Below, one piece after another: positions 1 to 11,885 of a stretch of 64,000 bases of DNA; the stretch's first letter is position 1, and the number at the start of each line of letters is the position of its first letter. Origin of the DNA: Dromiciops gliroides (lineage: Eukaryota > Chordata > Mammalia > Microbiotheria > Microbiotheriidae); the NCBI RefSeq assembly GCF_019393635.1, contig NC_057864.1, forward strand, positions 478,100,617 through 478,164,616, given 5' to 3'. The notes under the pieces are model-generated. The model made no database searches and was not told the DNA's origin. It was given only the letters and a program-made list of their open reading frames with translations. The position numbers and the translations under genes are program-made.

Positions 1-562
1 CTTGACCCTGCCACTTGCTGGCAGCGAGGTGACTGCAGGCAAGTCATCTGCCTTCTGCCTCAATCCCCTCATCTGTAAAGTGGGCCCAATAACCCTCGTA
101 CCACCCAGCTCAGAAGGTTCTTGTGAGGATCGGCAGGAGCATCAGCAGACCACAGATTTAGAACCAGGAGGGACCTCAGAGGCTTTGAGGACAGCACCTC
201 TGCTCTTCAGACAAGATAACGGATGCCTAGAGAGAAGTGAGGCTGCCTGTCCAGCGTTGCCTAGTGATGGAAAGGGCCCTTGGTGGGGGGGTCTCCTGGG
301 CTCTCAGGGCTCCAGTAATGCTGAAGTTCTAGGGAGCAGAGAAGGTGCAAATCTGTTTCCATGGAGGGAGCTCCCTGTCCAAAGCAATGACAGAAGCTCC
401 CTATCCGTAGCACAGGCCCAGTCCACGAAAAAGAAAATTACTAGACTGGAAACTCCCCGAAGGCAGGGACTGGGTGTTATTTCATCCCTTTCAAGAAAAG
501 CTTCTCCCATGGTAAGCAGTCAGGGAAGTATTTGCCAAATGGGTGTATCACTGGGCCTGTGC

Positions 563-595
<33 letters not shown>

Positions 596-895
596 TGTAG
601 GTGTATGTTGGGGTTGCATGTTGGTACATATATGTATGTATGGTATGTGTGAGTAGATGTATGGGTGGGGGTGGGAGCGCATACAGGTACGTGTGGAGAG
701 ACAGGGTCAGCACACAAGGGCAGACAACAACAAACTCTGTGAGTGCCTCCTGAGCCTGAGGCCGGCAGCACAGCACACCCCCGGCCCTTTGCTCCGTACC
801 CTGTAGGTGATCTATAAGGGGAGACCAGTTCTCATTGGAAGGCACCCGCCCTCTGTCAAGCTCCTCAGTGAATCTGTCACCACATTCTATCATTC
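1..895. other. No gene recognised
   Basis: Apart from the GT tract and a MIR-like scrap at the left edge (TCTGCCTCAATCCCCTCATC), single-copy-looking sequence with no coding evidence. The long plus-strand open frame covering 2-652 runs through the microsatellite and shows no domain. Confidence 0.6.
565..593. repeat. (GT)n microsatellite
   Basis: About 14 uninterrupted GT units, followed by a GTAT-rich degenerate stretch to about 660. Confidence 0.97.
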
Positions 896-909
896 AAAAG
901 GTCTCTTGG

Positions 910-1076
910 GGGGCAGCTAGATGGCGCAGTGGTAAAGCACCGGCCCTGAATTCAGGAGAACCTGAGTTCAAATCCGGCCTCAGACACTTGACACTTACTA
1001 GCTGTGTGACCCTGGGCAAGTCACTTAACCCCCATTGCCCAGCAAAAAAAACCACCAAAAAACAAAAAACAAAAAA
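910..1076 (+). mobile_element. CORE-SINE, subfamily B, with 14-bp target duplication
   Basis: Full length. TSD AAAAGGTCTCTTGG at 896-909 and 1077-1090. Subfamily B marks: CTTGACACTT and CCCCCATTGCCCAGC. The tail is A-rich with CAAAAAAC interruptions. Confidence 0.95.
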
Positions 1077-1090
1077 AAAAGGTCTCTTGG

Positions 1091-2329
1091 ACCACAGATG
1101 CCCCTTCCTATCTCCACTGCCAATTCCCACCACTGGATTAGCATTTTTCTATAGGAACAATGTCCTAATTGGTTTCCCTGCCTTTTGTCCCATCCCTAGT
1201 CCTAATACATCCTGACAAAACAATCTTCCTAAAGTGATCCTTTCAGACTCCTCTCCATCTACTGAGCCCCTATCATCCTTCAGGACCCCAACTCGACTCT
1301 GACCTCCTCCAAGGAGCCCCCCCTTACCCCTCGAGATCCCTCCGGGGATGGTGGCCTCCTCTGTGCCCCTCCACACTAAGCGTACCATGCATTTGGCCCC
1401 GGCTTGAGCCCGAGTTGGACTCTTTCCAGCCGGTTCCGGGCTATGGGCCTTGTCTATCAGCAGGAGGGACAGCTAGCCATGAGCAGAGAGTCTCAGGACA
1501 AGCAAGCCAGCCTCATGGCCCCTCCGGTCTTCCACAAGATTGACCATGACCCTGAAGAAGCAGGAGAGCCTCCGGAGAGATCTGCTGAGTGCCTGGTGTC
1601 AGGATGTGACCCTGGCAACACTAGTCCATGCCCAGCTCCAGTGACGTCATGGGTGTCATTCCTATGCTGCCTTCCCCCTCTCTATTCCCGCAGCTGTCCC
1701 ATGTGTAAGACACAGTGGAGAGGGAGTGGGCTGCCCTGAACCAGCTGGCCCATGACAGGGATCAAAGGAGCAACAAGGGACCTCTGAGGTCATCTAGGCC
1801 AACCCCCTTATTTGACACTGGAAGAATCTGAGGCCCAGAGAAGTCAGCTACTTGTCCTGGGTGTCTCAGGTGGGACTCAAACCCAGGTCTTCCTGGGGCC
1901 AGCTCCAGGGCTCTATCCCCGCTGCCTCTTCAAGGGTCAGTCTGCAGACAAAGAAGGGGGTAGGATCCCAAAAAGTTGGGGTAGGAAGGGATTTCAGAGG
2001 TCAACAGACCTAACCTCTTCACTTCATGCAGAAGGAGAAACTGAGGCCTAAGGAGGTAAAATAACAGCCCTGCAGAAAGAGGAGGCAGACATAAGGGCCC
2101 TCTGTCTGTGCCCATACTGGCCTCCAAGGACCACCCGGGGCACTCCTGCCCCCCTCCCCATCAAAGCTCCTTGTTATTCCCTCTGGGGGTAATACATTAC
2201 CAGGGGGCACAGGGAAGCACAGGGCATTTTGAGCCACAAGATCTGGGTTAGAATCCAGCTTCTGTTACTCCTTGCTTTGGTTTGGGCAAATCAATTCTCT
2301 CTGGGCCTCAGTTTCCTCACCTGTAAAGA
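1091..2329. other. Intergenic, with LINE tail and MIR scraps
   Basis: 1200-1400 resembles a LINE 3' tail (AAGTGATCCTTTCAGACTCC); 1775-1925 and 1990-2130 are reverse MIR fragments. Nothing else recognised. Confidence 0.55.
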
Positions 2330-2340
2330 AAGGGCCGAGG

Positions 2341-2490
2341 GGCAGCTAGTTGGCACAGTGGATAGAGCACCAGCTCTGGATTCAGAAGGACCTGAGTTCA
2401 AATCTGGTCTCAGACACTTAACACTTACTAGCTGTATGACCCTGGGCAAGTCACTTGACCCCAACTGCCTCACCAAAAAAAAAAAAAAAA
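2341..2490 (+). mobile_element. CORE-SINE, subfamily A
   Basis: TSD AAGGGCCGAGG at 2330-2340 and 2491-2501. Tail ACTGCCTCACC plus A-run. Confidence 0.93.
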
Positions 2491-2501
2491 AAGGGCCGAG
2501 G

Positions 2502-5462
2502 TGTCTGTGGTCCCCTGCAGTCCCTGTGACTTCATCCAGCACAGGTAGACTGTGTCAGCCATCTGATCACATCACTGTCTGCCCTAATTCACGAGTCTGA
2601 GACGCCTTCATCTGGGGAGGGAGGGAGGTACGTGGACCTTGGGGGAGAACCTGGAGGCTTCTGCAGCCTGCATTCAGCCTACCTTTCCAGGCTGATTATC
2701 AATCCCCACCCTCCATGGACTCTACATGTTCCGGCCAAATGGGTCCATCTGCTGTTCCTCATATGGGACGATTGATCTCTGACCTATGAACTTTTGTACC
2801 TGCAGGGACTGACACGCATTCCCTCTTCAGCTCCCCAGCACAATGCCCACCTGCCGTCAAAGCTCAGCCCAGGTGCCAACTCTGACAAAAACCCCAGCAT
2901 AGCCCCTTCCCATGACTACTTTGTACAGATTGGACTTGCTAGCCCATGTTGCTTTAGCGCCCCTCCCCCGCCGAAAGGAAGCCTCTTGAAGGCAGGACGG
3001 GCTTCATTCCTGCATCTCTTTCTGCTCCCCTGTGTAGCACTAGGGAGTGAGGAAAGGACGACACACAGAAGGGCACTGGGAGGTGCCCAGAGACCCAGAC
3101 TTTTGTTCCAACCCTGACTCACCCCTACGCTCCTCCTGTGTAAAATGAGGGGACAGGAGGCCCTCTCTAAGGTTCAGGTCCATCCGTGTCAGCTCCCTGA
3201 GGACAAGGGATGTTTGTACCTCTCTTATACATGGGACAGAGCTTAGCAGAGGCCTTGGCACATAGCAAGTACTAACTAAAGGCCCGTTGGCTGACCGGGA
3301 TAACCGAGCGAGGAAGGTTGAAGGGGTGCTGCAAGGAGGCAGGCTTGGCTATCTCTCTATGACAGTGTCTGCCCAGCAGCTGGGGCCTGGAGAGCTACAG
3401 TCCTTAGCACCCTCAGTCACAGGATGCCTGGGGGAGGGGTAGAAGAGGGGCTGACAGTGTGGGGGCCGAGAGACAAGGAGCCTACAGCCCTGGCTTGCTG
3501 AAGACCCAGGAGTTCTTCCCTGGGTAAAAATAGCTTCAGTCCCGAGCTGAATGAGCAATTCCGGGCCAGCCCCTCCGGATGGGCCAGGCTCAAGGTCTGT
3601 CCCTTAAAATATTCATTAAGCCGCCTCCTGCCTTCCCTTTTAATGGGCAGGCTGCTCTCCCAGGGATCAATCACATGCTAAATGCTGGTTTGAGTCTTCG
3701 TCCAAGCTCCCTTAAAGGGCCAGCTCTGGATAAAGGGCTGGCAGCAAGAAGAATGGAACACTCTCCAGGCCAGGAAGGAAGAGATCTTTTAGCTGTGAGG
3801 CAGGGACACCATTAGACAGCCCTCCGGCTGCTGAGCAGATGTCCCAAATGCCCACTCTGGTCAGCTGGGAAGGCACAGACCCAGATGTGCCAAGGAAGGC
3901 TTTTTACATGGGGTCTGGCCACCTCTCCATCTCCGGGAACAACTGGGCTGTCAGTCCCAGGATCTTCCACTCCCCCGACCCAAACAGGTGAATGGATGGG
4001 GTCATATGACTCAGACATTCACAAAAACCATTCATTTTTCAAAAGGTATTTTTCCTCCCAAGGAGTAGTTAAAGAGCTGATTCATAAGCCAGAAAGTCAC
4101 AGAATGTCAGAATTGGAAGGGATCTTAACAACTGGTTCATCTAATCCCCTTGTGTTTTCACAGAGGGGGAAACTGAGGCACAGAAAGATTAAGTGACTGG
4201 CAAGGGGCAGAGTGTGAGTTAGCAGTAAAACCAAGAGGAGAACCCAAGACCTCTGAATTCTTCTTCATCTCCAGGAAGGGAGATCCAGAAGTTAATCCAG
4301 TAAGAGCCCCAAATAAATAAATCAATCAATCAACCAAGCTGAACCATTTAAGGAACGCTTCAGGTAATGGTCCAAGGAAGGCACCCTGGGAGATATGAAG
4401 ATGACTAAGACATAGCCCCTGCTCTCTCCGGCTCTACCGTAATCTCTGAGTCACAGCCCCACATGGGGAAGTAGGAGGAGGTCAAGGCTGGGGATGACTG
4501 ATCCTACTGCACACAGGCTGGGGGTGGGGAGGGACAGTAAGTCATTGAGAGTGTCTTGGATGACTTCTGGATACCGGATGGGCTCCATTACTGGACACAG
4601 AGGTCTGGTGAGTGGAGAGAGAACATGGAAGACCCAGGTTTAAATCTCAGCTCTGACACTCACTACCTGTGTGACTCTGGGCCAGTCATTTCTCAGCCTC
4701 AGATAGGAGTGCCTTGCCCAGTCACACGACTAGAAAAGCGTCTAAGTGTCCTTGGTTCTGTGTTTCACTCTATCCACGCTGGCTGGGGAGACAGGACACA
4801 CACAAAAAGCAATAACAAACTGTGCTCACCCTGTGAGTGGTTAGGTCAGAGAAGGGCCGGTGTAGTCAAGGAAGGCTGCCTGGAGGAGAGAGAACTTGGC
4901 AACGTTCCCACTGAAGGGAGGCCCTGCTGGCAAAAGCTACTGCACCAGCTCAGCTGATCTCAGTTACCTCACACTTGTTTTTAATCTAAGCTACCAAGCA
5001 ATCACAGGAACTCTTAAGGGAAGGAGGAAATGGGAACAAGTCTGGCTCCCTGCACCTTCAGCCCCAACCACCCTCTGAGGGGGGCTCTCAGAGCTTTTGG
5101 TCATGTCAGCTATCCCAAAGTCAGGACCGGGAGGGTGGATAATGTCAACAGGGAACAACCCACAGCCCCAGAGTTGGGGAGGAACCTGGACCAGAGTGTG
5201 GAGCAGGAAGGTATGGGGATAGAAGTTCCAGATGTACAGTTCTGGATTCAAAATCCTGGCTCTGCCACATACTAACTGTGAGTGTGGGCAAGCTCCCTTC
5301 TCTGGGCCTCAGGTTCTAATGAGAAAGATGGACTAAGTCAGATCTAAGCTCCTCGAGAGAAGGGGATTGTTTCATTATTGTGCTTTGTACCCGGCCCCTG
5401 TCCTGACTGGAAAGTGCTGCACATGGTCAGTGGCCATCTAGGCTGGCTTGAGCTGAATTAGC
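2502..5462. other. Intergenic; partly repeat-free
   Basis: MIR remnants at about 4095-4260 (minus), 4595-4700 (plus) and 5225-5345 (plus). The stretch 3440-3830 has no visible repeat and could be a conserved element. No exon found. Confidence 0.6.
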
Positions 5463-5477
5463 CTCTGGCCATCTCTG

Positions 5478-5640
5478 TATTTTTGTTTTGTTTTGTTTTG
5501 TTTTTGCAGGGCAATGAGGGTTAAGTGACTTGCCCAGGGTCACACAGCTAGTAAGTGTCAAGTGTCTGAGGCTGAATTTGAACTCAGGTACTCCTGAACC
5601 CAGGGCTGGTGCTTTACCACTGCGCCATCTAGCTGCCCCC
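5478..5640 (-). mobile_element. CORE-SINE, subfamily B
   Basis: TSD CTCTGGCCATCTCTG at 5463-5477 and 5641-5655. The tail appears as a TTTTG repeat on the plus strand. Confidence 0.95.
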
Positions 5641-5655
5641 CTCTGGCCATCTCTG

Positions 5656-6489
5656 AAACTTCATGCCCTCTGTGTCTCCACTGTCTGCTTCTGTCTGGAC
5701 CCATGATCAGGCAACGCTACCACTGCTCCTGAAAAGAATGGGATGATCTTCTCCCCCTGGCTCCAGTCGCCTTGTCTGCAACTTTCCAAACCAAAATGTC
5801 CCGCCCTGGCCACCGTTTCCCTCTAGGTGTTGTTTCTCTTTATTAAAATATGAGATCTTGGAGGGAAGAGACAGCTTTCCATTTTGGATTTTCATTTTCT
5901 GCTTAGCACATAGTAAATTCTCCTAAAGTGTTTTTTTTCTCATTCATTCTTTATTCATCCACTCAGTCTGGCCCTTGGCATACATTAGGTGCTTAATAAA
6001 TGCTTGTTAATTGACTGATTAGACGGTCTCCAAGGTCCCATGAAGCTCCACATATATGATGCGATGGTCCAGACAGCAAAACACAGACAAGATTTCCCTA
6101 ATTTCCTTTTCTTTCCATCCTACCTCTCCCACCACCAAAGTTTCAGACACACCTGAGAGCTGTTAGCCTCTGTGAACTGACCTCATCATCACGGCCACCA
6201 TCCCCTTTCTCACTTTAGTTGGGGCCTGGGAGAGAAGCCCACACTGGAAGCTCAGTCTCCTCAGGCCAGTCTTTTGATTCCTTCAGTTCAAATCCAGGGG
6301 CCCTGCCCACCCCTGCCCTACCTACCGCCTGCTCCTCAGCGCCTTGCTCCTCAAGGTCCTGAGTCTGCTCCTCTCAGGGTTTGGGGGCCATCCCAGCCCC
6401 AGAGGATTTCAGCATTCCAGGCCTGAGGGACAGCCAGAGAGAAGGCCAGGAGCCAAGAGGTCGAGTGTCTTTGTGGAACAGCCAGGAGC
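5656..6489. other. Intergenic, LINE tail at 5730-6020
   Basis: GGCATACATTAGGTGCTTAA and AATGCTTGTTAATTGACTGA end a LINE 3' tail in plus orientation. The rest is unassigned. Confidence 0.55.
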
Positions 6490-6591
6490 CCAGTGTCACC
6501 GAAATGAAGAGTATGGGGAGAAAGATGTAAGAAGACTGGAAAGGTAGGAGGAGGTAGGTTATGAAAGGCTTTAAATGTCAAATAGCATTTT

Positions 6592-6715
6592 TGGGGGGTG
6601 GGGCAATGAGGGTTAAGTGACTTGCCCAGGGTCACACAGCTAGTAAGTGTCAAGTGTCTGAAAGCAGATTTGCACTCAGGTCCTCCTGAATCCACTGCGC
6701 CACCTAGCTGCCCCC
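6592..6715 (-). mobile_element. CORE-SINE, subfamily B, internally shortened
   Basis: TSD TCAAATAGCATTTT at 6578-6591 and 6716-6729. Part of the head (the CAGGGCCGGTGCTTTAT region) is deleted. Confidence 0.93.
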
Positions 6716-7524
6716 TCAAATAGCATTTTGGTTTTGATCCTGGAGGCAAGAGGGAGCTACTGCAATTTACTGAATAGGGTTGGGGTGATCAGACTTGTGT
6801 TTTAGGAAAATCACCTTAGTGCCTGAATGGAGGATGGACTGGAGCGGAAAGAGATTGAAGGAAGGCAAACTACCCCTCCCCCTCCACCCCCAGCAGCTAT
6901 TGTAATCATCCCGGCATGAGGTGATGAGGATCTGTACTAGGATAGGGGGCAGTGTTAGAGAAGAGAAGGGGCTGAGTTCGAGATGCTGCAAAGGTGAGAT
7001 CAAAGGGTCTTAGCAACATCTTGGATTTGGGCACTGAGAGAGAGAGAGAATGAGGAGTCCAGAATGAGTGCACAGTCGTAGGCCTGGAGGACTGAGGGAA
7101 TGGTGTTTTGAGGTGATTTAATGGTGATCTGAGGCAGCAAAGATAGATTTGAGAATCATCAGCATAGAGTTGGTAAGTCCATGGGAGCTGATGAGATCTC
7201 CAAGTGATGTAATAGAGAAGGAGAAGAGGACCCAGGCCAGATCCCTGGGGCACAATGACAGTTAGAAAGCATGATCTGGAGGAGGATCCGGCAGAGAAGA
7301 CAAGAACCAGCAAAGAGAAGTGTCCCCAAAACCCATTGAGACGTGTCAAGGAGGAGAGAATGAGCAACTGTGCCTGAGGCCGAAGAGAGGTCAAAGAGGG
7401 TGAAGAAGGAGAAAAGGCCGCTGGGATTGGCAACTAAGAGAGATCACTCGTCACTTGGGAGAGAGGAGTTTTGGTGGAATGATGAGATCAGAAGCCAGAC
7501 TGTAAGCGGTAAGAAGAGAGTGAG

Positions 7525-7678
7525 GGGCAGCTAGGTGGCGTAGTGGATAGAACACTGGCCCTGGAGTCAGGAGGACCTGAGTTCAAATCCGGCTTCAGAC
7601 ACTTAACACTTACTAGCTATGTGACCCTGGGCAAGTCACTTAACCACAATTGCCTTACCCCCCAAAAAAAAAAGAAAA
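7525..7678 (+). mobile_element. CORE-SINE, subfamily A, inserted in a LINE
   Basis: TSD AAGAAGAGAGTGAG at 7511-7524 and 7679-7692, lying within the older LINE remnant. Confidence 0.95.
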
Positions 7679-7963
7679 AAGAAGAGAGTGAGAGGAGGGA
7701 AAGCGGAGATGCCTATTAGAGATATTGTATCATACACATCTATTGTAGACATCGTGACCTTTCAAGTTTCACTAAAAAGGGCAGAAGAGATATGGGACTG
7801 TGGTTAGCAGGGATGGAAGGATCAAATGAGGAGGCTGGTAGAGACCTGGGCATTTGGTAGACAATAGAGAAGCGGCCAGGAGACAGGGAGATGGAAGATG
7901 AGTGAGATGATGGAAAAGGGGACAATTTGGCAGAAGACTACTTGTCAAGAATGGAAGAGCAGT

Positions 7964-8108
7964 TGGGGCAGCTAGGTGGCGCAGTGGATAGAGCACTGGC
8001 CCTGGAGTCAGGAGTACCGGAGTTCGAGTCTGGCCTCAGACACTTAACACTAACTGTGTGACCCTGGGCAAGTCACTTAACCCCAATTGCCTCACTAAAA
8101 AAAAAAAA
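7964..8108 (+). mobile_element. CORE-SINE, subfamily A
   Basis: TSD AAGAATGGAAGAGCAGT at 7947-7963 and 8109-8125. A small deletion removes part of the TTACTAGCTG box. Confidence 0.95.
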
Positions 8109-8347
8109 AAGAATGGAAGAGCAGTATGGGATGGACTAGAATAGTTGTTGACATCCCTTGCAAGCCTTCAGTTCTACAATTTTGCCTTCAGTGCTCCTCT
8201 CGATCACTTGCATCTTGTAGAATCGATCCCTGGATTCCTTCGAAGGAATCGGCACAAGAGCTACCTCCTCCAAGAAGCTGTTTGCTCACCCCGGTCCTGT
8301 CTCCCCCAGAAGTTACATTGTATGTGTGTTATGTGTACTTTTCAGCA

Positions 8348-8545
8348 TGGATTAACAGTTAAAAAGCTGGCCTTGGAGCTGGGAAGACCTGGCTTCCAGT
8401 CCTGCCTCTGACACATCCGGCCTGTGTTATCTTGGACAAGTTACTTAATTTCCTTGTGCCAAAGGCAATGCTATAAGCCTATAGATCGCTAAGAAGCTGC
8501 TGAGCTGCTTTGGAAGAGGGAGTTCCTTCTGCTAATGACATCCCA
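8348..8545 (+). mobile_element. MIR/Mar-type SINE
   Basis: MIR-like promoter and core with the marsupial 3' extension (AAGCCTATAGATCGCTAAGA, then GAGGGAGTTCCTTCTGC). No clear TSD; older than the A/B CORE-SINEs. Confidence 0.7.
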
Positions 8546-8896
8546 GGTCCAGTCCCACTTCCTGCTCCTACGACCTCCCAATAGAGGGATAGAAGCCCCT
8601 TGAGGGCAGGGCCTCCTTAGGTCAATCATTTAGTAAACACCTATAATGTTCTTAGGCACTAAGCCGGAGATACAAAGAAAGGTAAAAACCAGTATTTGCC
8701 ATCAAAACCTTACTGGATCCGCCTAAGAAATAGACAATGGCTGGAGGGCAATCTGAGAGGGGAAGGAAGGAACCCACACCTGAAGGGATGAGGAAAGGCC
8801 TTTTAGAAGAAAGGGGGACTTGAGTTAAGTCTTCAAGCAAGCCTTTGTATCCCCTCAGGACTAGCACACTGCTAGGCACATGGAAGGCACTTAAAT

Positions 8897-9096
8897 CATT
8901 GTTGTTGTTGTTGTTAAGTTGTGTAAGACTCTTCGTGACCCCATTTGGGGTTTTCTTGGCAAAGAGACTGGAGTGGTTTGCCATTTCCTTCTCCAGCTCA
9001 TTTGACAGATGAGGAAATGAAGGCAAACAGGGTGAAGTGACTTGCCCAGGGTCACACAGCCAGGAAGTGTCTGAGGCCAGATTTGAACTCAGGAAG
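8897..9096 (-). mobile_element. Mar1-type CORE-SINE
   Basis: Plus-strand text TTCGTGACCCCATTTGGGGT, then TGGAGTGGTTTGCCATTTCC, followed by the MIR core in reverse orientation. This is a distinctive marsupial SINE, with a GTT-repeat tail at 8899-8916. Confidence 0.85.
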
Positions 9097-9795
9097 ATGA
9101 CATTTCAAAGGGAGGATTTATCTGCCTCCCCCAGTGCTGTCGGCCCATCAAAGCCTAGCCCCAAGTTGCAGCCCTGAATGATGCCTCTAGCTCTGGTGTG
9201 CTATTACCCACTTGGGCACTTGTCACCCTCTCACTTCACGGCAGCCCAGGAGCTCCTGGAGAGCATGAGGCATCACACAGATTTCTCGCCTCTTGCCCAA
9301 GGCACAGACTGGCACAAGGACAGGGCACATGGAAGCTGTTCCATAAGTATTTGTTGGGTGAAAGGCCGGTCTCTCCGCTGCCTCCTCCGACACTTCACTA
9401 CCTGTGGTGATCACTCTGGTACCTCTCACACTCCAACCCCAGGGACCTGGCGGATCCTCACATCGACTCACTTGGCAAAAGCCTTTTCTGAGGCAGCTTG
9501 AGACAGTGGACCTAGGTTCAAACCCTACCACTCCCTGTGCACCCTTATCTGTAAGGATCGAGAAGGCTGAACTAGATGGTGCCTCTAAAGGTCTCCTCTG
9601 GGTCTCAGTCTATGGTTCTATGAACTCCTTAATTAGACGGTTAGCTCCCTGAGGGCAGCCTTAATGCCAGATTCTTTGGAATCCTCCAAATGGCCAAATG
9701 GCAAAGTAGGAAGCAGGCAGAATAATAGGATACCAAGGACAGCAGGATAATTGATTTTCTTTGTAACTCCACCCATGTTATTTCACATACTTAAA
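9097..9795. other. Intergenic
   Basis: A weak MIR at 9490-9620. No coding evidence. Confidence 0.5.
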
Positions 9796-9807
9796 ACATG
9801 CTGGGAA

Positions 9808-9966
9808 CAGTTAGGTGGCGCAGTGGATAGAGCGCTGGCCCTGGAGTCAGGAGGACCTGAGTTCAAATCCGGCTTCAGACACTTAACACTTACTAGCTGT
9901 GTGACCCTGGGCAAGTCACTTAACCACAATTGCCTCACCAAAAAACAAAACAAAAACAAAACACAC
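9808..9966 (+). mobile_element. CORE-SINE, subfamily A
   Basis: TSD ACATGCTGGGAA at 9796-9807 and ACATGCTGAGAA at 9967-9978 (one difference). The tail is CAAAACAAAAACAAAACAC. Confidence 0.93.
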
Positions 9967-10092
9967 ACATGCTGAGAATTGGTCCATAGGCTTTACCTGA
10001 CAATGCCAAAGGGCTCTAAGATACAAAAGGCAAGAACTCCTGAACTAGTCCATCTCACCCCCTCATCACAGGACTTGGAAAAGGCCTCACAG

Positions 10093-10253
10093 GGGCAGCG
10101 AGGTGGCGCAGTGGATAGAGCACGGGCCCTGGAGTCAGGAGGACCTGAGTTCAAATCCGACCTCAGACACTTAACACTTACTAGCTGTGTGACCCTGGGC
10201 AAGTCACTTAACCCCAATTGCCTCACTAAAAAAAAAAAAAAAACTTAAAAAAG
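10093..10253 (+). mobile_element. CORE-SINE, subfamily A
   Basis: TSD AAAAGGCCTCACAG at 10079-10092 and 10254-10267. It is inserted in the head of an older MIR. Confidence 0.95.
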
Positions 10254-10261
10254 AAAAGGCC

Positions 10262-10530
10262 TCACAGATCACCCAGTTCAATCCCCTCTTTTTACAGGTG
10301 GGGAAACTGAGACCCAGAAGGTGAAGTGACTTGCCCAGGGACTATGTGAAAGATGGATCTGGCCCCAGGTCCTTGGCCTCCAAACCCAATGCTCTTGCCC
10401 ACGGCACCACAGCACCTCCGTTTTATGGATGAAAAGCGTGAAGTCCAGAGAAGGGAAGGGAGATGCTGGCGGCCCGCCGGCCAACAAGTGGCAGATTTGG
10501 GACTCAAGCCCACCCTCCCAACTTCAGTCC
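10262..10530 (-). mobile_element. MIR-like SINE pair
   Basis: GGAAACTGAGACCCAGAAGG and CTTGCCCAGGGAC, then a second partial copy at 10420-10520 (GACTCAAGCCCA). Diverged. Confidence 0.65.
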
Positions 10531-11380
10531 TATGTGCTTGTGCTCAGTATAACTTCACCTGGTCTTTAAGCTGTAGGTAACATAATAGATCACTCCCCCA
10601 TAAGAATCCCCTAAGCCATGGGGGGGGGGGAGGGCGGGGCCTGTATACCACAAAAAAGCACTCCTCCTTTTTTCTTCACAGGAAGCCCTGTGGTCTGGTG
10701 GTGAAATGAGGAAAAAAGAGTCTGGTGGCCATGCCTGGTAACCTGAGCAAGAACTAGGCCAACTAGCGAGGGGCCTCTTAATGTCAATGAGTTCTCCTAA
10801 TGACTCGACTCTGCCGCTAGACCTCAAGGCCACACTGAGCCTGGATAAGCCCAGCTTGGAGATGGGCTCAATGCTCAGGTATAACACAGGGGATGGCGGG
10901 GGAGGGAAGAGGGATGGAGAAGTGATGGGAAACCCAATAATATCAAAGTCTGCTTCGGTCTGGAGGCTGACCTTGTTTCTCTCAGATCTGCAAGGTTTGC
11001 GGAATCCCTGAGTGTTTCTAGGTCCCCTGGGGCCCCAAATACAAACTGAGGCATCTTGGTTGCTGAATGAAGCAGTTCCTCCCTTTCCTCCCATCCCCTT
11101 TCTTAGAGAAATGGTATTGGGGCAGGGGAAGACTAGGGGAATAATGACAGGGGGAGTTTGGAGGAGCAAAACTGGCTTTTAAACTTGATAAAAATCAATA
11201 CTGCTCAGATTCAGACCCTCTTGCCTTTGAGGTACCGAGGAACTCCACGGCCAGACTGTTGGCACAGTCAGCTGTGGGTAGAGTGGGTAGAGAAGGTAAT
11301 CAATCCCCTATGTTATGAGGACTTCCTGGAAAGCCATTCATCCCTTGCTATCCCATTTGGAGGTCCAAAATGGCCCAGTC
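10531..11380. other. Intergenic, nothing recognised
   Basis: The 204-codon minus-strand frame at 10555-11169 has no recognisable domain or splice support; I do not call it a gene. Confidence 0.55.
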
Positions 11381-11395
11381 TCTCAATGTATTCTT

Positions 11396-11543
11396 TTTTT
11401 TTTCCTGGTGAGGCAATTGGGGTTAAGTGACTTGCCCAGGGTCACATAGCTAGTAAGTGTTAAGTGTCTGAGGCCATATTTGAACTCAGGTCCTCCTGAC
11501 TCCAGGGCCGGTGCTCTATCCACTGTGCCACCTAGCTGCCCCT
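11396..11543 (-). mobile_element. CORE-SINE, subfamily A
   Basis: TSD TCTCAATGTATTCTT at 11381-11395 and 11544-11558. Full-length head. Confidence 0.95.
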
Positions 11544-11724
11544 TCTCAATGTATTCTTGAAGCATTTCTCTGGTTTCTAAGCTCTTATTTTTTTCAATGA
11601 AACCAACAGTAGAATCTTATATTTAGAACTGGGAGGGGGATCTTGGGGCTCAGCTGGCCTCATCATAATCTGAAGAGCAAGGTTTGAACCCAGGTCTTCT
11701 GATTCAAAATGTAATGAATGTGGG

Positions 11725-11885
11725 AACCAGTAAGAATGCTGTGGGTTCTAATACTGACTCTGATACTTACTAGCTGTGTGACTCTCCAAGAGTTTACGTT
11801 CCTGGGCCTTAGATTCTTCAGCTAGAAAAGGAAAGGTCTGGGTGCCATGATCTCTAAGGTTCTTTTCAATTAGCAATCTAGGATC
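11725..11885 (+). mobile_element. MIR
   Basis: GGTTCTAATACTGACTCTGA, then TTACTAGCTGTGTGACTCTC. Diverged, no TSD. Confidence 0.7.

Larger units (their letters stand above)
6490..7960 (-). mobile_element. CR1-clade (L2/L3-like) LINE remnant with reverse-transcriptase fragment
   Basis: On the minus strand an open stretch at 6906-7433 includes VPQGSGLGPLLLLYY and, further on, LYADDSQIYL. These correspond to the PQGS..GP and YADD active-site motifs of non-LTR reverse transcriptases. Downstream in the sense direction (toward 6490) comes the LINE 3' region. The copy is broken by frameshifts and interrupted by SINEs at 6592-6715 and 7525-7678, so it is inactive. Confidence 0.8.

Noticed and set aside
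2..652. 216-codon plus-strand open frame
   Set aside because: Runs through a GT microsatellite into repetitive VCVCVC sequence, no domain and no splice support.
10555..11169. 204-codon minus-strand frame
   Set aside because: No recognisable domain, no matching splice partners and ordinary composition.
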